64,000 nucleotides of DNA, from positions 62,001 to 126,000 of the forward strand of contig NZ_VIKR01000005.1 in assembly GCF_007004765.1 (NCBI RefSeq), written 5' to 3'. The notes beneath the pieces are model-generated. The model did not search any database and had not been told where the DNA came from. It saw only the letters and a program-made list of their open reading frames with translations. Of the stretch, positions 34,740 through 43,557 are shown one piece after another (position 1 is the stretch's first letter; each line of letters opens with the position of its first letter). The stretch is from Aliikangiella marina. GTDB taxonomy: Bacteria; Pseudomonadota; Gammaproteobacteria; Enterobacterales; Kangiellaceae. The translations under genes and the position numbers were made by a program.

Positions 34740-37046
34740 TTAACTCGCTGGATAAATTAAATCTTCCGAAATTTGAATACCTTTTCGTTGCGCTTCTTCG
34801 ATAATAATTAATCGGTCTTCGTCAAAATTCTTTTGACTCTGTCGCATGAGATTAAGTACCGCATTGGTATGCTGTGGATAGTATTCAATCATGGCGAAGT
34901 ATATTTTATAGCGAAGTCTTGCATCTTCCAACCGATAGATCTGATTGATGTAGACCATTGCTTCTTGAGTGGTGGCTTCGTCAATAAGATCAATTATTTC
35001 GCGGATAACATATTCTTGATCAAGACGTAGCAAACTGAGTAAAACCGTCGCGTTGCGATTGTTAGTTTCTTTATTAAGGGCTTCGATATAATTTAAATGC
35101 TGCTTGATCCCAAGCACCCCATATAAATAAGCGGCACCGCATCGATCTTCAAGAATTGTTGAATTGTGGACACTAAGAATAATTTCATCTATCTGTTGTC
35201 GATATTGTGCCTGATGATAAAGGTGTTTGATGGTGTTAATTCTGATCCGACGGGGATATTCGGGCGCCAAAAATTTTGCGAGATATTGACAAATTTCTTT
35301 CGAATTAAGACGCGTTGCGATACTACCCAATACGTCAATGGCATTACCGGTTATTCTAATATCCTCAGGATTACTATCAATAATATCTTGAGTCATTTTG
35401 ATCGTTTCTTGGGGTAACCTTTTGGCAATAACTTCGCAGAAAGAGGATTTAAGTTCGCCTCTCTGTGTATCCGAGTACATAGTGTTTTTTAAAACGTTGA
35501 GAAAAAATGGGTCAATTTCTTTGTGTTTAAAATTGTTTAGTGCGATCAGTATTTGGAGCTGTACATCTTCTCTCGGATAGCGATAAAAAGAGTCACATAA
35601 GAAGTTAATCGAATTTTCATTTCTCATCTCACCGATAGCATGGAGTAATGACTTTTTTAAAATGAAAGGAATTTTTTCCTGCTCGAATAGTGGGGATAGT
35701 CGGCTGGCATATTGAGTCGCGTCTTTATTTGAAAGCGCATAACAAGAACTTATTGCTTCGTATACGTTAAATGGACAGCTACTAAATTCTTTAATATTCT
35801 CATAATGGAATGCATTCAGCCTTCTCACCAAAAAGTACAAAACAGCGACTCCTGAAAGGGCGATCAATCCGGTGATAAACCATACCGCTTGGAAAGCAAT
35901 ATAATCATTGATGGCCAGGTAACTGAGCAAGGCAAGTGAAGCGTAGGCGATTGATTGCCCATATTTTTGAGAACGGCTTTTGATAATAAAACGAATCCCT
36001 TTAGGAATTGACGCGAGTAATAGATTAAATAATTGGTTTAGAAATGCCCGTTGAATAATCTTTCTTAATATTCCGGTGCCGATTAGGGTCGCTGCAAATG
36101 AAAACACACTGATGAAAAACATCGAAGCGGTTTGTATTAAAAAGTAAAAACGGAACCCATGCGTCCACTGGGTCGATTTTTTTTGTGAAAAGAAAGAGGG
36201 GATAAGAAAGAGTAAAACAAGCGTATTTTGGATTATGGCTAAAGTCGAAAAGATTTCTGCTATCGGCTGTTGGCTTGAGGCTTGCCATTGTTTAAGCCCG
36301 ACAAATACAGCAAATCCTTGTAGCTGCTTACAAATCAGTGCAATAGCGACGATAGCAACCATCAGCGGTAGGAAGCGCCCGATATTACTCTTAAGATTTT
36401 GCTTATGAAGTTCTAACGCATGTTCAATTTTTTCACTTTGCGGCGATTCATTAGCAGCTGATTTTTTGCGGGTTAAAATCAACAAACAATACAAACCGAT
36501 GCAAAATGGAACAATCATAAGCACTGGAGTTAACCAGTCATTTGGATCGACAAAGCGAGAAATAGTTAAGGTTGCTACTGCGCCAAATATTACACCAATT
36601 TCAAGAGCGAAACAGGCGTGCGCCGATGAGTTAGGATTTTCTAAAAGGGAGAGTTGGCTGGTAACGATCATTCGGGTGGTGATATCGATAGCTAAAATAA
36701 TAAAAGTACTCAGCATAAAAACAGCACAAGAATAAGCCCAACCGTAACGACCTTGTGCCCAGCTATTGAGTGTAAAATTACTGGTAAAGTAAACCACGGC
36801 GAAACCAGCAAGCAACGCGATCAAATAGAAAATTTTGTCATTTTTTTCGCTGACCCGAATCATTATTTTCATCGAGACAAATAGTGAGGCCCCCTGAATT
36901 AACATCAAAACTGGATAGAAACTAAAATCTAATTCACCGAGTAATTTGATAATAGAGACTAATTTGAGCGAATAGACGCACCAGCCCAAGAAAAAGGCCA
37001 TGATAAAAATAAAGAAATTTGAGTCGACAAAGGATTTCGCTTTCAT
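34740..37046 (-). CDS. Polytopic membrane protein with C-terminal HEAT-like helical repeats
   Basis: 768 residues. The first 415 or so form about twelve hydrophobic helices in an MFS/nucleotide-transporter-like layout; residues about 430-755 are soluble alpha helices in repeating pairs (for example SCFAL-free segments such as AIGEMRNENSINFLCDSFYR and VLGSIATRLNSKEICQYL) resembling HEAT repeats. Such fusions occur next to NTP/NDP-type exchangers, but no transport substrate motif is recognised. It converges with rluA and has its own 5' region shared with the dehydrogenase. Function unknown. Confidence 0.6.
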   Translation of the reverse strand: MKAKSFVDSNFFIFIMAFFLGWCVYSLKLVSIIKLLGELDFSFYPVLMLIQGASLFVSMKIMIRVSEKNDKIFYLIALLAGFAVVYFTSNFTLNSWAQGRYGWAYSCAVFMLSTFIILAIDITTRMIVTSQLSLLENPNSSAHACFALEIGVIFGAVATLTISRFVDPNDWLTPVLMIVPFCIGLYCLLILTRKKSAANESPQSEKIEHALELHKQNLKSNIGRFLPLMVAIVAIALICKQLQGFAVFVGLKQWQASSQQPIAEIFSTLAIIQNTLVLLFLIPSFFSQKKSTQWTHGFRFYFLIQTASMFFISVFSFAATLIGTGILRKIIQRAFLNQLFNLLLASIPKGIRFIIKSRSQKYGQSIAYASLALLSYLAINDYIAFQAVWFITGLIALSGVAVLYFLVRRLNAFHYENIKEFSSCPFNVYEAISSCYALSNKDATQYASRLSPLFEQEKIPFILKKSLLHAIGEMRNENSINFLCDSFYRYPREDVQLQILIALNNFKHKEIDPFFLNVLKNTMYSDTQRGELKSSFCEVIAKRLPQETIKMTQDIIDSNPEDIRITGNAIDVLGSIATRLNSKEICQYLAKFLAPEYPRRIRINTIKHLYHQAQYRQQIDEIILSVHNSTILEDRCGAAYLYGVLGIKQHLNYIEALNKETNNRNATVLLSLLRLDQEYVIREIIDLIDEATTQEAMVYINQIYRLEDARLRYKIYFAMIEYYPQHTNAVLNLMRQSQKNFDEDRLIIIEEAQRKGIQISEDLIYPAS

Positions 37047-37156
37047 TAAAGCTACAGTGTTAAGCGTTTGTTAGTTTTATTAGTCTGTTATCTCTTAGCT
37101 TAGTACAAAACCACAACAAGCCCAACATTATTGCTTAGCGATACTGTAACTTACCG

Positions 37157-37191
37157 TTGAGATCTACTGACTTTTTGATATATCAATCTCA
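37157..37191. promoter_or_regulatory. Nested palindromes upstream of the amino-acid dehydrogenase
   Basis: TTGATATATCAA (37175-37186) is a perfect 12-bp palindrome, flanked by TGAGAT (37158-37163) and ATCTCA (37186-37191). It lies in the 241-bp gap between divergent genes and may be an operator. Confidence 0.35.
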
Positions 37192-37287
37192 GGCATGATC
37201 GATTAGTATTTGAGCGTCGTTCGATAACTTCGACAACCGGATAAAAACTTTGAGTTTGGCTTTAGATATAGCGAGTAAACAATAAAA

Positions 37288-38532
37288 ATGACCCAAAAAA
37301 CGACCATAATCGGGGGTGGCGTTATCGGATTGGCGATCGCTTACTATCTCGCCGAACAAGGTGTTTCAGTGCGCCTTATCGACCAAAAAACTATTGGAAG
37401 CTCTTGTGCTCTTGGGAGTGCCGGCTATGTTTCACCTAGCCATTTTATCCCGTTAGCTGCGCCTGGAATGGTGAAGAAGGGGCTAAAGTGGATGTTTGAT
37501 CCGGAAAGCCCATTTTATATTCACCCTCGGTTAGACATGAAACTATTGTCTTGGCTATGGCTATTTAATCGACACTGTACAGAAAAACATGTCAGCAATG
37601 TTAAACGAGCCTTGCTTTCCCTCTGTTTAGAATCGCGTGAACTCTACGTAGCGCTTAATCAAGAATTAAACAAGCCGATCGATTTAGTGGAGAAAGGGGT
37701 CTATGTACTCTGCCAGACCGATAAAGGAATGACCCATGAAAGAGAAGTCTTGGCCGATGCAAATCAACTAGGACTGAAAGCGTCCGAAGTATCCAGAGAA
37801 ACGCTAGCCGATCGCTATCCGAGTATGGATTTTAATATTGCTGGAAGCGTTTACTTTCCTGAAGATGCTCATGTTCAGCCTGGCCACTTAATAGAAAGCT
37901 TATATCATTCATTGAAGAGCAAGGGGGTTGAGCTCGTTGAAAATTGTGAAGTGACTCGAATTGAGTGCCACGGCAACACCGTTTCTAAAGTTATCAGTCA
38001 CGACAACGAGTATCATGTTGAGCAACTGGTAATGGCAGCAGGAAGTTGGTCAAGCCAATTAGGTCAGCAATTGAAACTGTCAATTCCAGTGCAAGCAGGT
38101 AAGGGTTACAGTTTAACCTTAGATAATCCATGGGAATTGGATACGCCGATGATTTTGAGTGAAGGGGCGGTTGCAATCACGCCATTCGGCAAACAAATTC
38201 GATTCGGCGGTACCATGGAATTTTCAGGTATCAATCTCGGTATTAACCCGAGACGAGTGAAAGGCATTTTGAAATCAGTGAGTCGTTTTTTTAATGATTT
38301 TGACTGGACCACGGTTGATATTTCTGAGAGCTGGGCAGGGTTGCGTCCTTGTTCACCCGATGGCCTGCCCATGATAGGGCACTGCAATCAGTTCGAAAAT
38401 CTAATCGTCGCAACGGGCCATGCGATGCTTGGCGTAACTTTAGCGCCGGTTACCGGTAAAATTGTCTGCGATTTGATAACTGGCAAGCAGGGTAGGGTGC
38501 GACCTGAAATTGATGTACGTCGCTTTGTTTAA
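37288..38532 (+). CDS. DadA-like FAD-dependent D-amino acid dehydrogenase
   Basis: 414 residues. The FAD motif IIGGGVIGLAIAYYLAEQG at the N-terminus, SSCALGSAGYVSPSHFIPLAAPG next to it, and GLRPCSPDGLPMIG followed by ATGHAMLGVTLAP near the C-terminus are those of the DadA/DAO family. Dehydrogenases of this branch oxidise D-amino acids or D-hydroxyproline and pass electrons to the respiratory chain; the substrate cannot be chosen here. Monocistronic. Confidence 0.85.
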   Translation: MTQKTTIIGGGVIGLAIAYYLAEQGVSVRLIDQKTIGSSCALGSAGYVSPSHFIPLAAPGMVKKGLKWMFDPESPFYIHPRLDMKLLSWLWLFNRHCTEKHVSNVKRALLSLCLESRELYVALNQELNKPIDLVEKGVYVLCQTDKGMTHEREVLADANQLGLKASEVSRETLADRYPSMDFNIAGSVYFPEDAHVQPGHLIESLYHSLKSKGVELVENCEVTRIECHGNTVSKVISHDNEYHVEQLVMAAGSWSSQLGQQLKLSIPVQAGKGYSLTLDNPWELDTPMILSEGAVAITPFGKQIRFGGTMEFSGINLGINPRRVKGILKSVSRFFNDFDWTTVDISESWAGLRPCSPDGLPMIGHCNQFENLIVATGHAMLGVTLAPVTGKIVCDLITGKQGRVRPEIDVRRFV

Positions 38533-38572
38533 AACGCTATCCGGTTGCGGTAAGCAGTGAGTCAGTGAATAA

Positions 38573-38593
38573 ATGGGTGCCTAGTGCACCCAT
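38573..38593. terminator. Weak hairpin between convergent dehydrogenase and esterase genes
   Basis: ATGGGTGC, CTAGT loop, GCACCCAT: an 8-bp perfect stem between convergent genes, without a following U-run. Placement suggests a terminator; structure alone is not enough. Confidence 0.35.
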
Positions 38594-38692
38594 CCAAAAT
38601 GATCCGCGAACTTTTGTAACACGCTAATTATGCAAATCACTCTCAATAAGCATTGAATAAGCATTGAAATAAGTAACGAAGTTAGCGAGTTA

Positions 38693-39616
38693 TCAATCGT
38701 TGCGGAAGAAATCTATCATCATTTGATGGAGCACCACTAAATCATAATTTTCGTCGTGTTCTCCCAGTGCGACTTGGGTGTACTCAAGTGCAGACGCACA
38801 ATTATCGTAACGACGAGTAGTGGCCGTTTTGCCATCGCTGGTGATGACAAACTCCGCTGAAATGGTTGTTGTCGAGTCACAGTTATTGACCGCTTCCCAA
38901 ATGGCCAAGGTATCGCTAACGGACGCAATACCATCTTGACGACCATTCAGCGGTACATCGGGATCGTTGGTGCCATGCACATGATGAATTTTAGTTGGCG
39001 CAGCTGCATCACAAGCTTGTTGCTCTCCCCTAAACTGGCCAGAGATAGCCATCGCTGCTGTAATCTGCTCGGGTATTTCGCAGGCGAGTTGATAGATCAT
39101 AAAGCCACCTGCGGAAAAGCCCGTAATATAAACATTGTCGCTATCACCTTGATGGTTAGTGACTAAGTCATTGATTATCGCACTCACAAAAAGTGAGTCT
39201 TTGCTGATTGCAGAATTAGCGGTGACTTGGCTACTCCAAGCAAAATCGCCTTCGCCAACCGGAATTGCAAGCAAGTAACCGTTTTCTTCGGCAAAGTTAA
39301 CGCCGTCGATAAAACTGTTGATGGTTCTTGGAGTACCCGGTGCACCATGCAACAAAATTAGAAGCGGTAATGTGCCTTGTTGGTTAGCTGGTTGATAAAG
39401 GTAGAAATGGCGTTCGCCAATCGATTCTACCTCAATTGTTTTACAGGTAGCGCCTTCAACTGCAGCACCACAAGCTGATAAAGGAGGCGGCGGTGGTGGC
39501 GGTTCATTTCCGCTGTTCCCCCCACCGCCGCCGCAAGCGACAAGGAGTTGGATTAAAATTACGCCGATGATAAAGGCGACGGTAGTCGAATGGGACGAGT
39601 TATTGGGTTGTGCCAT
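38693..39616 (-). CDS. Lipoprotein esterase of the PHB-depolymerase/feruloyl-esterase (LpqC) group
   Basis: 307 residues. Signal peptide ending LLVACGGGGG, so a lipoprotein; a Gly/Pro-rich linker (GGGGG...PPPPPPP) separates the anchor from an alpha/beta-hydrolase domain. The nucleophile elbow is GFSAGG, the oxyanion-hole strand LLILLHGAPG, the acidic residue lies in HGTNDPDVP and a late His in GEHDENYDL. Acts at the cell surface or in the periplasm on esters; substrate unknown. Confidence 0.8.
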   Translation of the reverse strand: MAQPNNSSHSTTVAFIIGVILIQLLVACGGGGGNSGNEPPPPPPPLSACGAAVEGATCKTIEVESIGERHFYLYQPANQQGTLPLLILLHGAPGTPRTINSFIDGVNFAEENGYLLAIPVGEGDFAWSSQVTANSAISKDSLFVSAIINDLVTNHQGDSDNVYITGFSAGGFMIYQLACEIPEQITAAMAISGQFRGEQQACDAAAPTKIHHVHGTNDPDVPLNGRQDGIASVSDTLAIWEAVNNCDSTTTISAEFVITSDGKTATTRRYDNCASALEYTQVALGEHDENYDLVVLHQMMIDFFRND

Positions 39617-39754
39617 TGAAATATTCCTGTTTTGAAAAGACCAGTCGCCAGCTTAAAAAACCCACAAAAAAGAGGCGATAACTAAGCCGTGATGAACAAG
39701 TGATGGAGTTGTGATAGCATGTAAAATCAATAACTTAATTAACTGTTGACAGTG

Positions 39755-41821
39755 ATGGCTGTGAAGACTCAGTTGCAAATTGGAAAGCTAGTTTTTGACG
39801 TAAAGGCACATCAAATGATGTTGGGTGATACTAAGCTTCAGGTTGAGCCCAAGGTGATGGAAGTTATTCAATACTTTCATGAAAAACAGAATCAAGTCGT
39901 GACTCGTGAAGATTTACTCAAAGTTGTTTGGGATCATCAGGTAGTTAGTGACAATGCGGTCACTCGGTGTGTATCCCAAGTCAGAAAACTTATTGAACAA
40001 GAACCTGATAATATAGCCAACATCGAAACCATACCGCGGGTTGGTTATCGTTTAAATCTTAAAGGATCGGTTGGCGACAGAGTCAAATCGTTTACCTTTA
40101 GAGATATCCCTTTTGACACAACAATATTTAAGGTCGCTACTTTTGTTTTCTTTAGCCTAGCGCTGTTCGCTAATTATTTTTATGACCTGCTTAATCGGCC
40201 AATTGATATTGACGCGGTTGTCGTAGAGACATTAACCGAACTCCCTGGAGTCGAGCGGAACCCGAGACTTTCGCCTGATGGCGAGCGTCTCGCCTTTAAA
40301 TACCGGCACCGTGACAGTGAGTCATATCACCTCTATCTGATGAATTTAGAAAACCGCGAGTTTTATCCGGTTGTTGAAGGTGAGCAAGTGATCCTCAACT
40401 TTGCCTGGAGTCCTGACTCTCGCACATTGTTATTGAGCCGCTGGAATAATCAGCATGAGCGTCAATGCGAAATTCACCTGCTTTCATTAAGTTCGAGTTA
40501 TCAAGTAGCGTCGCAAGAAAAGATTGTCGATTGTGGGGATCGCGCATTTCCCTATCTTGTATGGCATCCAGCCAGTGATAAATTTTATTTTAATGATAGA
40601 AAGTCTTTAGATAGACCTTATGCTGTTTTCAGTTATTCGTTGACTTCAAAACGTATCTCACAAGTAACGCTGCCTCCTCAAAATGGCAATTCGCGTGGTG
40701 ATTTCTCGGTGTTCGGAGGCGCGAACAATCATCGTCTCGCAGTGCTCAGATACCGTCCGACTCACGACCATCAGCTCAATATTTATGATATGGATAATGA
40801 TAGCTTGTTGTCGCAACAATTCTTAGCTGCAGAGTTCGACGAGGTGAGTTGGTTTGGTGGTTCAGATGACCTATTGATCAAACAAGCTGATAAGCTGTAT
40901 CGATACGACCTTGAAAGTCAGGAAAAGACTTTGGTCTATCCTGTGGGCCAGGCTACCGGCGACTTTAGTGTCTCAGCAAATGATGAGCAAGTGTTTTTTG
41001 TCACGGGACAAGCTGATCGTAATCTTGTTAAATATCAATTAGATCATCCTCAGAAGCCTGAATTACTCTCGAGCTCTACAGCTTTTGAGCAGCGCCCGAG
41101 TTTTGCCAATCGCTCACTAAAAATTGCTTATTTTTCTAATCAAACGGGTAGCAATCAAATTTGGATTAGAGAATCCAATGGTGATCACCGGCAGCTTTCG
41201 CAGTCGCCCGTGTCACTAGCCAATACCCGATTAAGCTGGGCGCCAGATGATCAATCGATTTTGTTTGAATTCAATGATGAAATCTTTGCTATAGATACGG
41301 AAAATGGCAAAATTGAACGGTTAATAGAACGTTTTCACCGACCCTATGTCAGTCAATGGTCCAATAAAGGTGATGCGATCCTTTATTCATCAGAAAAAAC
41401 TGGCGAGTGGCAAATCTGGCAACTGGACTTGGCAACTGGTGAGCACTCACCAATTACCACAAAAGGTGGTTATAGTGCGGCGCAATCAACAGATGGTTTC
41501 GTATATTTCTCTAGACTGCACGAACCGGGGATGTGGCGATTAAAACCAGAAAATAAGGATGTGCAGCCTGAATTAGTCATAGAGGATTTTGAAGTCATTA
41601 ATTGGATGAGCTGGCAAATGTCTGCAGATGGAATTTACTATGTTCGCAACAGGGCGAATGAAAAAGGCGTGTTCTTTTTTGATTTTGCCGCCCAAGAGTC
41701 AACACAGATATTTCCGATATTAGCGAATCATAGTGCAACTTTTTCAATTAAAGATAATGAGATTCTGTTGACGATTCAAAGTAATGCAGAAAGTAAAATT
41801 CAGATGATACGCTTGAAATAG
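39755..41821 (+). CDS. CadC-like transmembrane regulator with TolB-type beta-propeller
   Basis: 688 residues. An OmpR-type winged helix at the N-terminus (about 5-100; VVTREDLLKVVWDHQVVSDNAV and IETIPRVGYRLN), one transmembrane helix (about 125-145) and a periplasmic TolB/WD40-like propeller made of repeated blades such as NPRLSPDGERLAFK, FAWSPDSRTLLLSRW and SWAPDDQSILFE. It is a one-component regulator that senses outside the membrane and binds DNA inside. Start ATG 39755; the frame also begins at TTG 39746 and GTG 39752. The next gene begins 12 bp later. Confidence 0.85.
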   Translation: MAVKTQLQIGKLVFDVKAHQMMLGDTKLQVEPKVMEVIQYFHEKQNQVVTREDLLKVVWDHQVVSDNAVTRCVSQVRKLIEQEPDNIANIETIPRVGYRLNLKGSVGDRVKSFTFRDIPFDTTIFKVATFVFFSLALFANYFYDLLNRPIDIDAVVVETLTELPGVERNPRLSPDGERLAFKYRHRDSESYHLYLMNLENREFYPVVEGEQVILNFAWSPDSRTLLLSRWNNQHERQCEIHLLSLSSSYQVASQEKIVDCGDRAFPYLVWHPASDKFYFNDRKSLDRPYAVFSYSLTSKRISQVTLPPQNGNSRGDFSVFGGANNHRLAVLRYRPTHDHQLNIYDMDNDSLLSQQFLAAEFDEVSWFGGSDDLLIKQADKLYRYDLESQEKTLVYPVGQATGDFSVSANDEQVFFVTGQADRNLVKYQLDHPQKPELLSSSTAFEQRPSFANRSLKIAYFSNQTGSNQIWIRESNGDHRQLSQSPVSLANTRLSWAPDDQSILFEFNDEIFAIDTENGKIERLIERFHRPYVSQWSNKGDAILYSSEKTGEWQIWQLDLATGEHSPITTKGGYSAAQSTDGFVYFSRLHEPGMWRLKPENKDVQPELVIEDFEVINWMSWQMSADGIYYVRNRANEKGVFFFDFAAQESTQIFPILANHSATFSIKDNEILLTIQSNAESKIQMIRLK

Positions 41822-41833
41822 AAGAGTTTAATT

Positions 41834-42502
41834 ATGATTTATATTGTATTGGCTATTGCTCTTATTGGTTTGCTCATTTTCTCTGTGACCAATGTCCTCC
41901 AACAACAAATATCAACAACTGAGCATCCCGGGTATGTGAGGGCTTTAATTTTTGGCTCTTTCGTCGTTATTCTTGGATTCTTCATTGTTACTTTTTTTGA
42001 GGAGACTGAGGAAGCCCTGATCCCTAATGGGTTCACTGAGATCGATAGCCATCTTTATGTAAAGGATTTCGATGGATACCAAGTGACGATTAACTATGAT
42101 CCTCATGGCAAGTCTAAACATTCTTTAAATCGAGCGGATCGAGTTGTCATGTCTATTCAGTCAAACTTAAATAGAGATCATATTGCTAAACTGTTTTGCT
42201 CTGAAGCTGAATTTGAAGATTTCCTCGTGTCGGATAGAGAGTGGTTTCCGACAAAACACAAAAAGCTGGCAAATGGATATTATGTCGGTGAATGCTATCC
42301 GCCTGAGCTCGTTACCGAAATAGAAAAGCTAGAACCAGCAACGCATGGATTTGAGCCACGCTATGCGAGATATCTGTTTATTCCGACGATCGATAAAGAT
42401 AGTAATTATTTACTGTTAAAGCTCACCGATGAAAATATCCAAGCGATTAATGATCAGATTGAAAACTTTCTTAATTTCTATCGGATTTACATGCCCAATT
42501 AG
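41834..42502 (+). CDS. Uncharacterised two-TM protein
   Basis: 222 residues with two N-terminal hydrophobic helices (about 2-18 and 36-54) and a soluble domain of about 160 residues containing ANGYYVGECYPP. I do not recognise the family. It follows the CadC-like regulator after 12 bp, so the two may be co-expressed and the protein might be a partner or target of that regulator. Confidence 0.6.
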   Translation: MIYIVLAIALIGLLIFSVTNVLQQQISTTEHPGYVRALIFGSFVVILGFFIVTFFEETEEALIPNGFTEIDSHLYVKDFDGYQVTINYDPHGKSKHSLNRADRVVMSIQSNLNRDHIAKLFCSEAEFEDFLVSDREWFPTKHKKLANGYYVGECYPPELVTEIEKLEPATHGFEPRYARYLFIPTIDKDSNYLLLKLTDENIQAINDQIENFLNFYRIYMPN

Positions 42503-42667
42503 TCGCCTGAATGACATAGGTACGTTGCCCAAAATGAAAATATAGAAAAGCGACTATTGGTTAGCGAGAATGGGCGAACGAGAATCTCTCACCAAGGAAA
42601 ACCACTCTCTGCGATCATCAGGTACGAATAAGTAGCAATGATTGCAGAGTTGGGTTTAATGTTTTGA

Positions 42668-43306
42668 TCATGCACTTCTCATCAACGCGAGCTTTGACCC
42701 GAATCCGATAAATATTACCCCGGTAGTCGCGTTTAACCATTTCTTAAATTTCTGATTATTTGCAATGCCTCGCATTCCAGCCAAAAGCACTACCATTGTT
42801 GAAAACCAAATTAAATTAACCAGAGAGTGGGCGGTTACTAATGCGTAAGCGTTTAGTGTGCTTTCTTCGATCCCCATAAACTGGGGAAAAGCAGCCAAGT
42901 AAAACATAGACACCTTCGGATTGAGTACATTAGTTAAAAAACCTTCAGCGAAGGCTGTCAGAGTTTTGACCGGTCGATTGTCTGGTAGGCTAGTTACTTG
43001 AATGGTTACTTTGGGTGTTTCAAAGGCACTGATGAGGGCTTTAATGCCGATCCAAATTAGATAAGCTGCGCCGAGCATCTTGAAAATAATAAAAGCCTGT
43101 GAAGATTGAACCAAAAGCAACGAGATGCCAAAAATAGAAAGGGTACCGTGGACGTAAAAAGCCGCAACAAATCCCCATACATTAGCGAATCCAGCTTTGC
43201 GACCTGACACAGGAACGGTTTTAGCAATGAGAAAGCCGTTTGGCCCAGGAGAAATGACTAATAGAGTCGCGACGGCGACAAAAGTAAGAATAGTATTGAT
43301 ATCCAT
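42668..43306 (-). CDS. LysE/RhtB family amino-acid exporter
   Basis: 212 residues, six predicted transmembrane helices, and the N-terminal signature LLVISPGPNGFLIAKT of LysE/RhtB exporters. MLGAAYLIWIGIKAL and TNVLNPKVSMFYLAAFPQF are also typical. Exports an amino acid or homoserine-like metabolite; the substrate is unknown. Confidence 0.87.
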   Translation of the reverse strand: MDINTILTFVAVATLLVISPGPNGFLIAKTVPVSGRKAGFANVWGFVAAFYVHGTLSIFGISLLLVQSSQAFIIFKMLGAAYLIWIGIKALISAFETPKVTIQVTSLPDNRPVKTLTAFAEGFLTNVLNPKVSMFYLAAFPQFMGIEESTLNAYALVTAHSLVNLIWFSTMVVLLAGMRGIANNQKFKKWLNATTGVIFIGFGSKLALMRSA

Positions 43307-43458
43307 GGCATTGTCCTTAAATAAAGTGCTTTAATCAATTGATTACGCTGTAATCCTACGAGTGCTTTTTTTAAGGCAAGGCATTCTAACTGATTTTGAA
43401 ATCTTATACTCGTAAAATATTAAATTATTGTTCAATAACCATCTTATAGGCCGTTTAC

Positions 43459-43557
43459 TATGACTGGGTGATGTCAATGTAGCTTAGATACCTTTGATAG
43501 ATTTGCCTGACATAGTTAACCGCTTCACTTCCTCGACAATAACCGAAACGGGCCTTT
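43459..43557 (-). pseudogene. Detached C-terminal tail of the MltF-like gene
   Basis: Directly after the TAA of the MltF-like gene (43560-43558) the same frame stays open for 32 codons, KARFGYCRG... to ...YIDITQS and TAG 43461-43459. This resembles the conserved (A)RYGYxRGxExxxYVxxI end of MltF-type transglycosylases. Just before the TAA the +1 frame reads LLQQPAYYK, the part normally preceding this tail. Two small indels about 35 bp apart would explain it. Confidence 0.65.
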
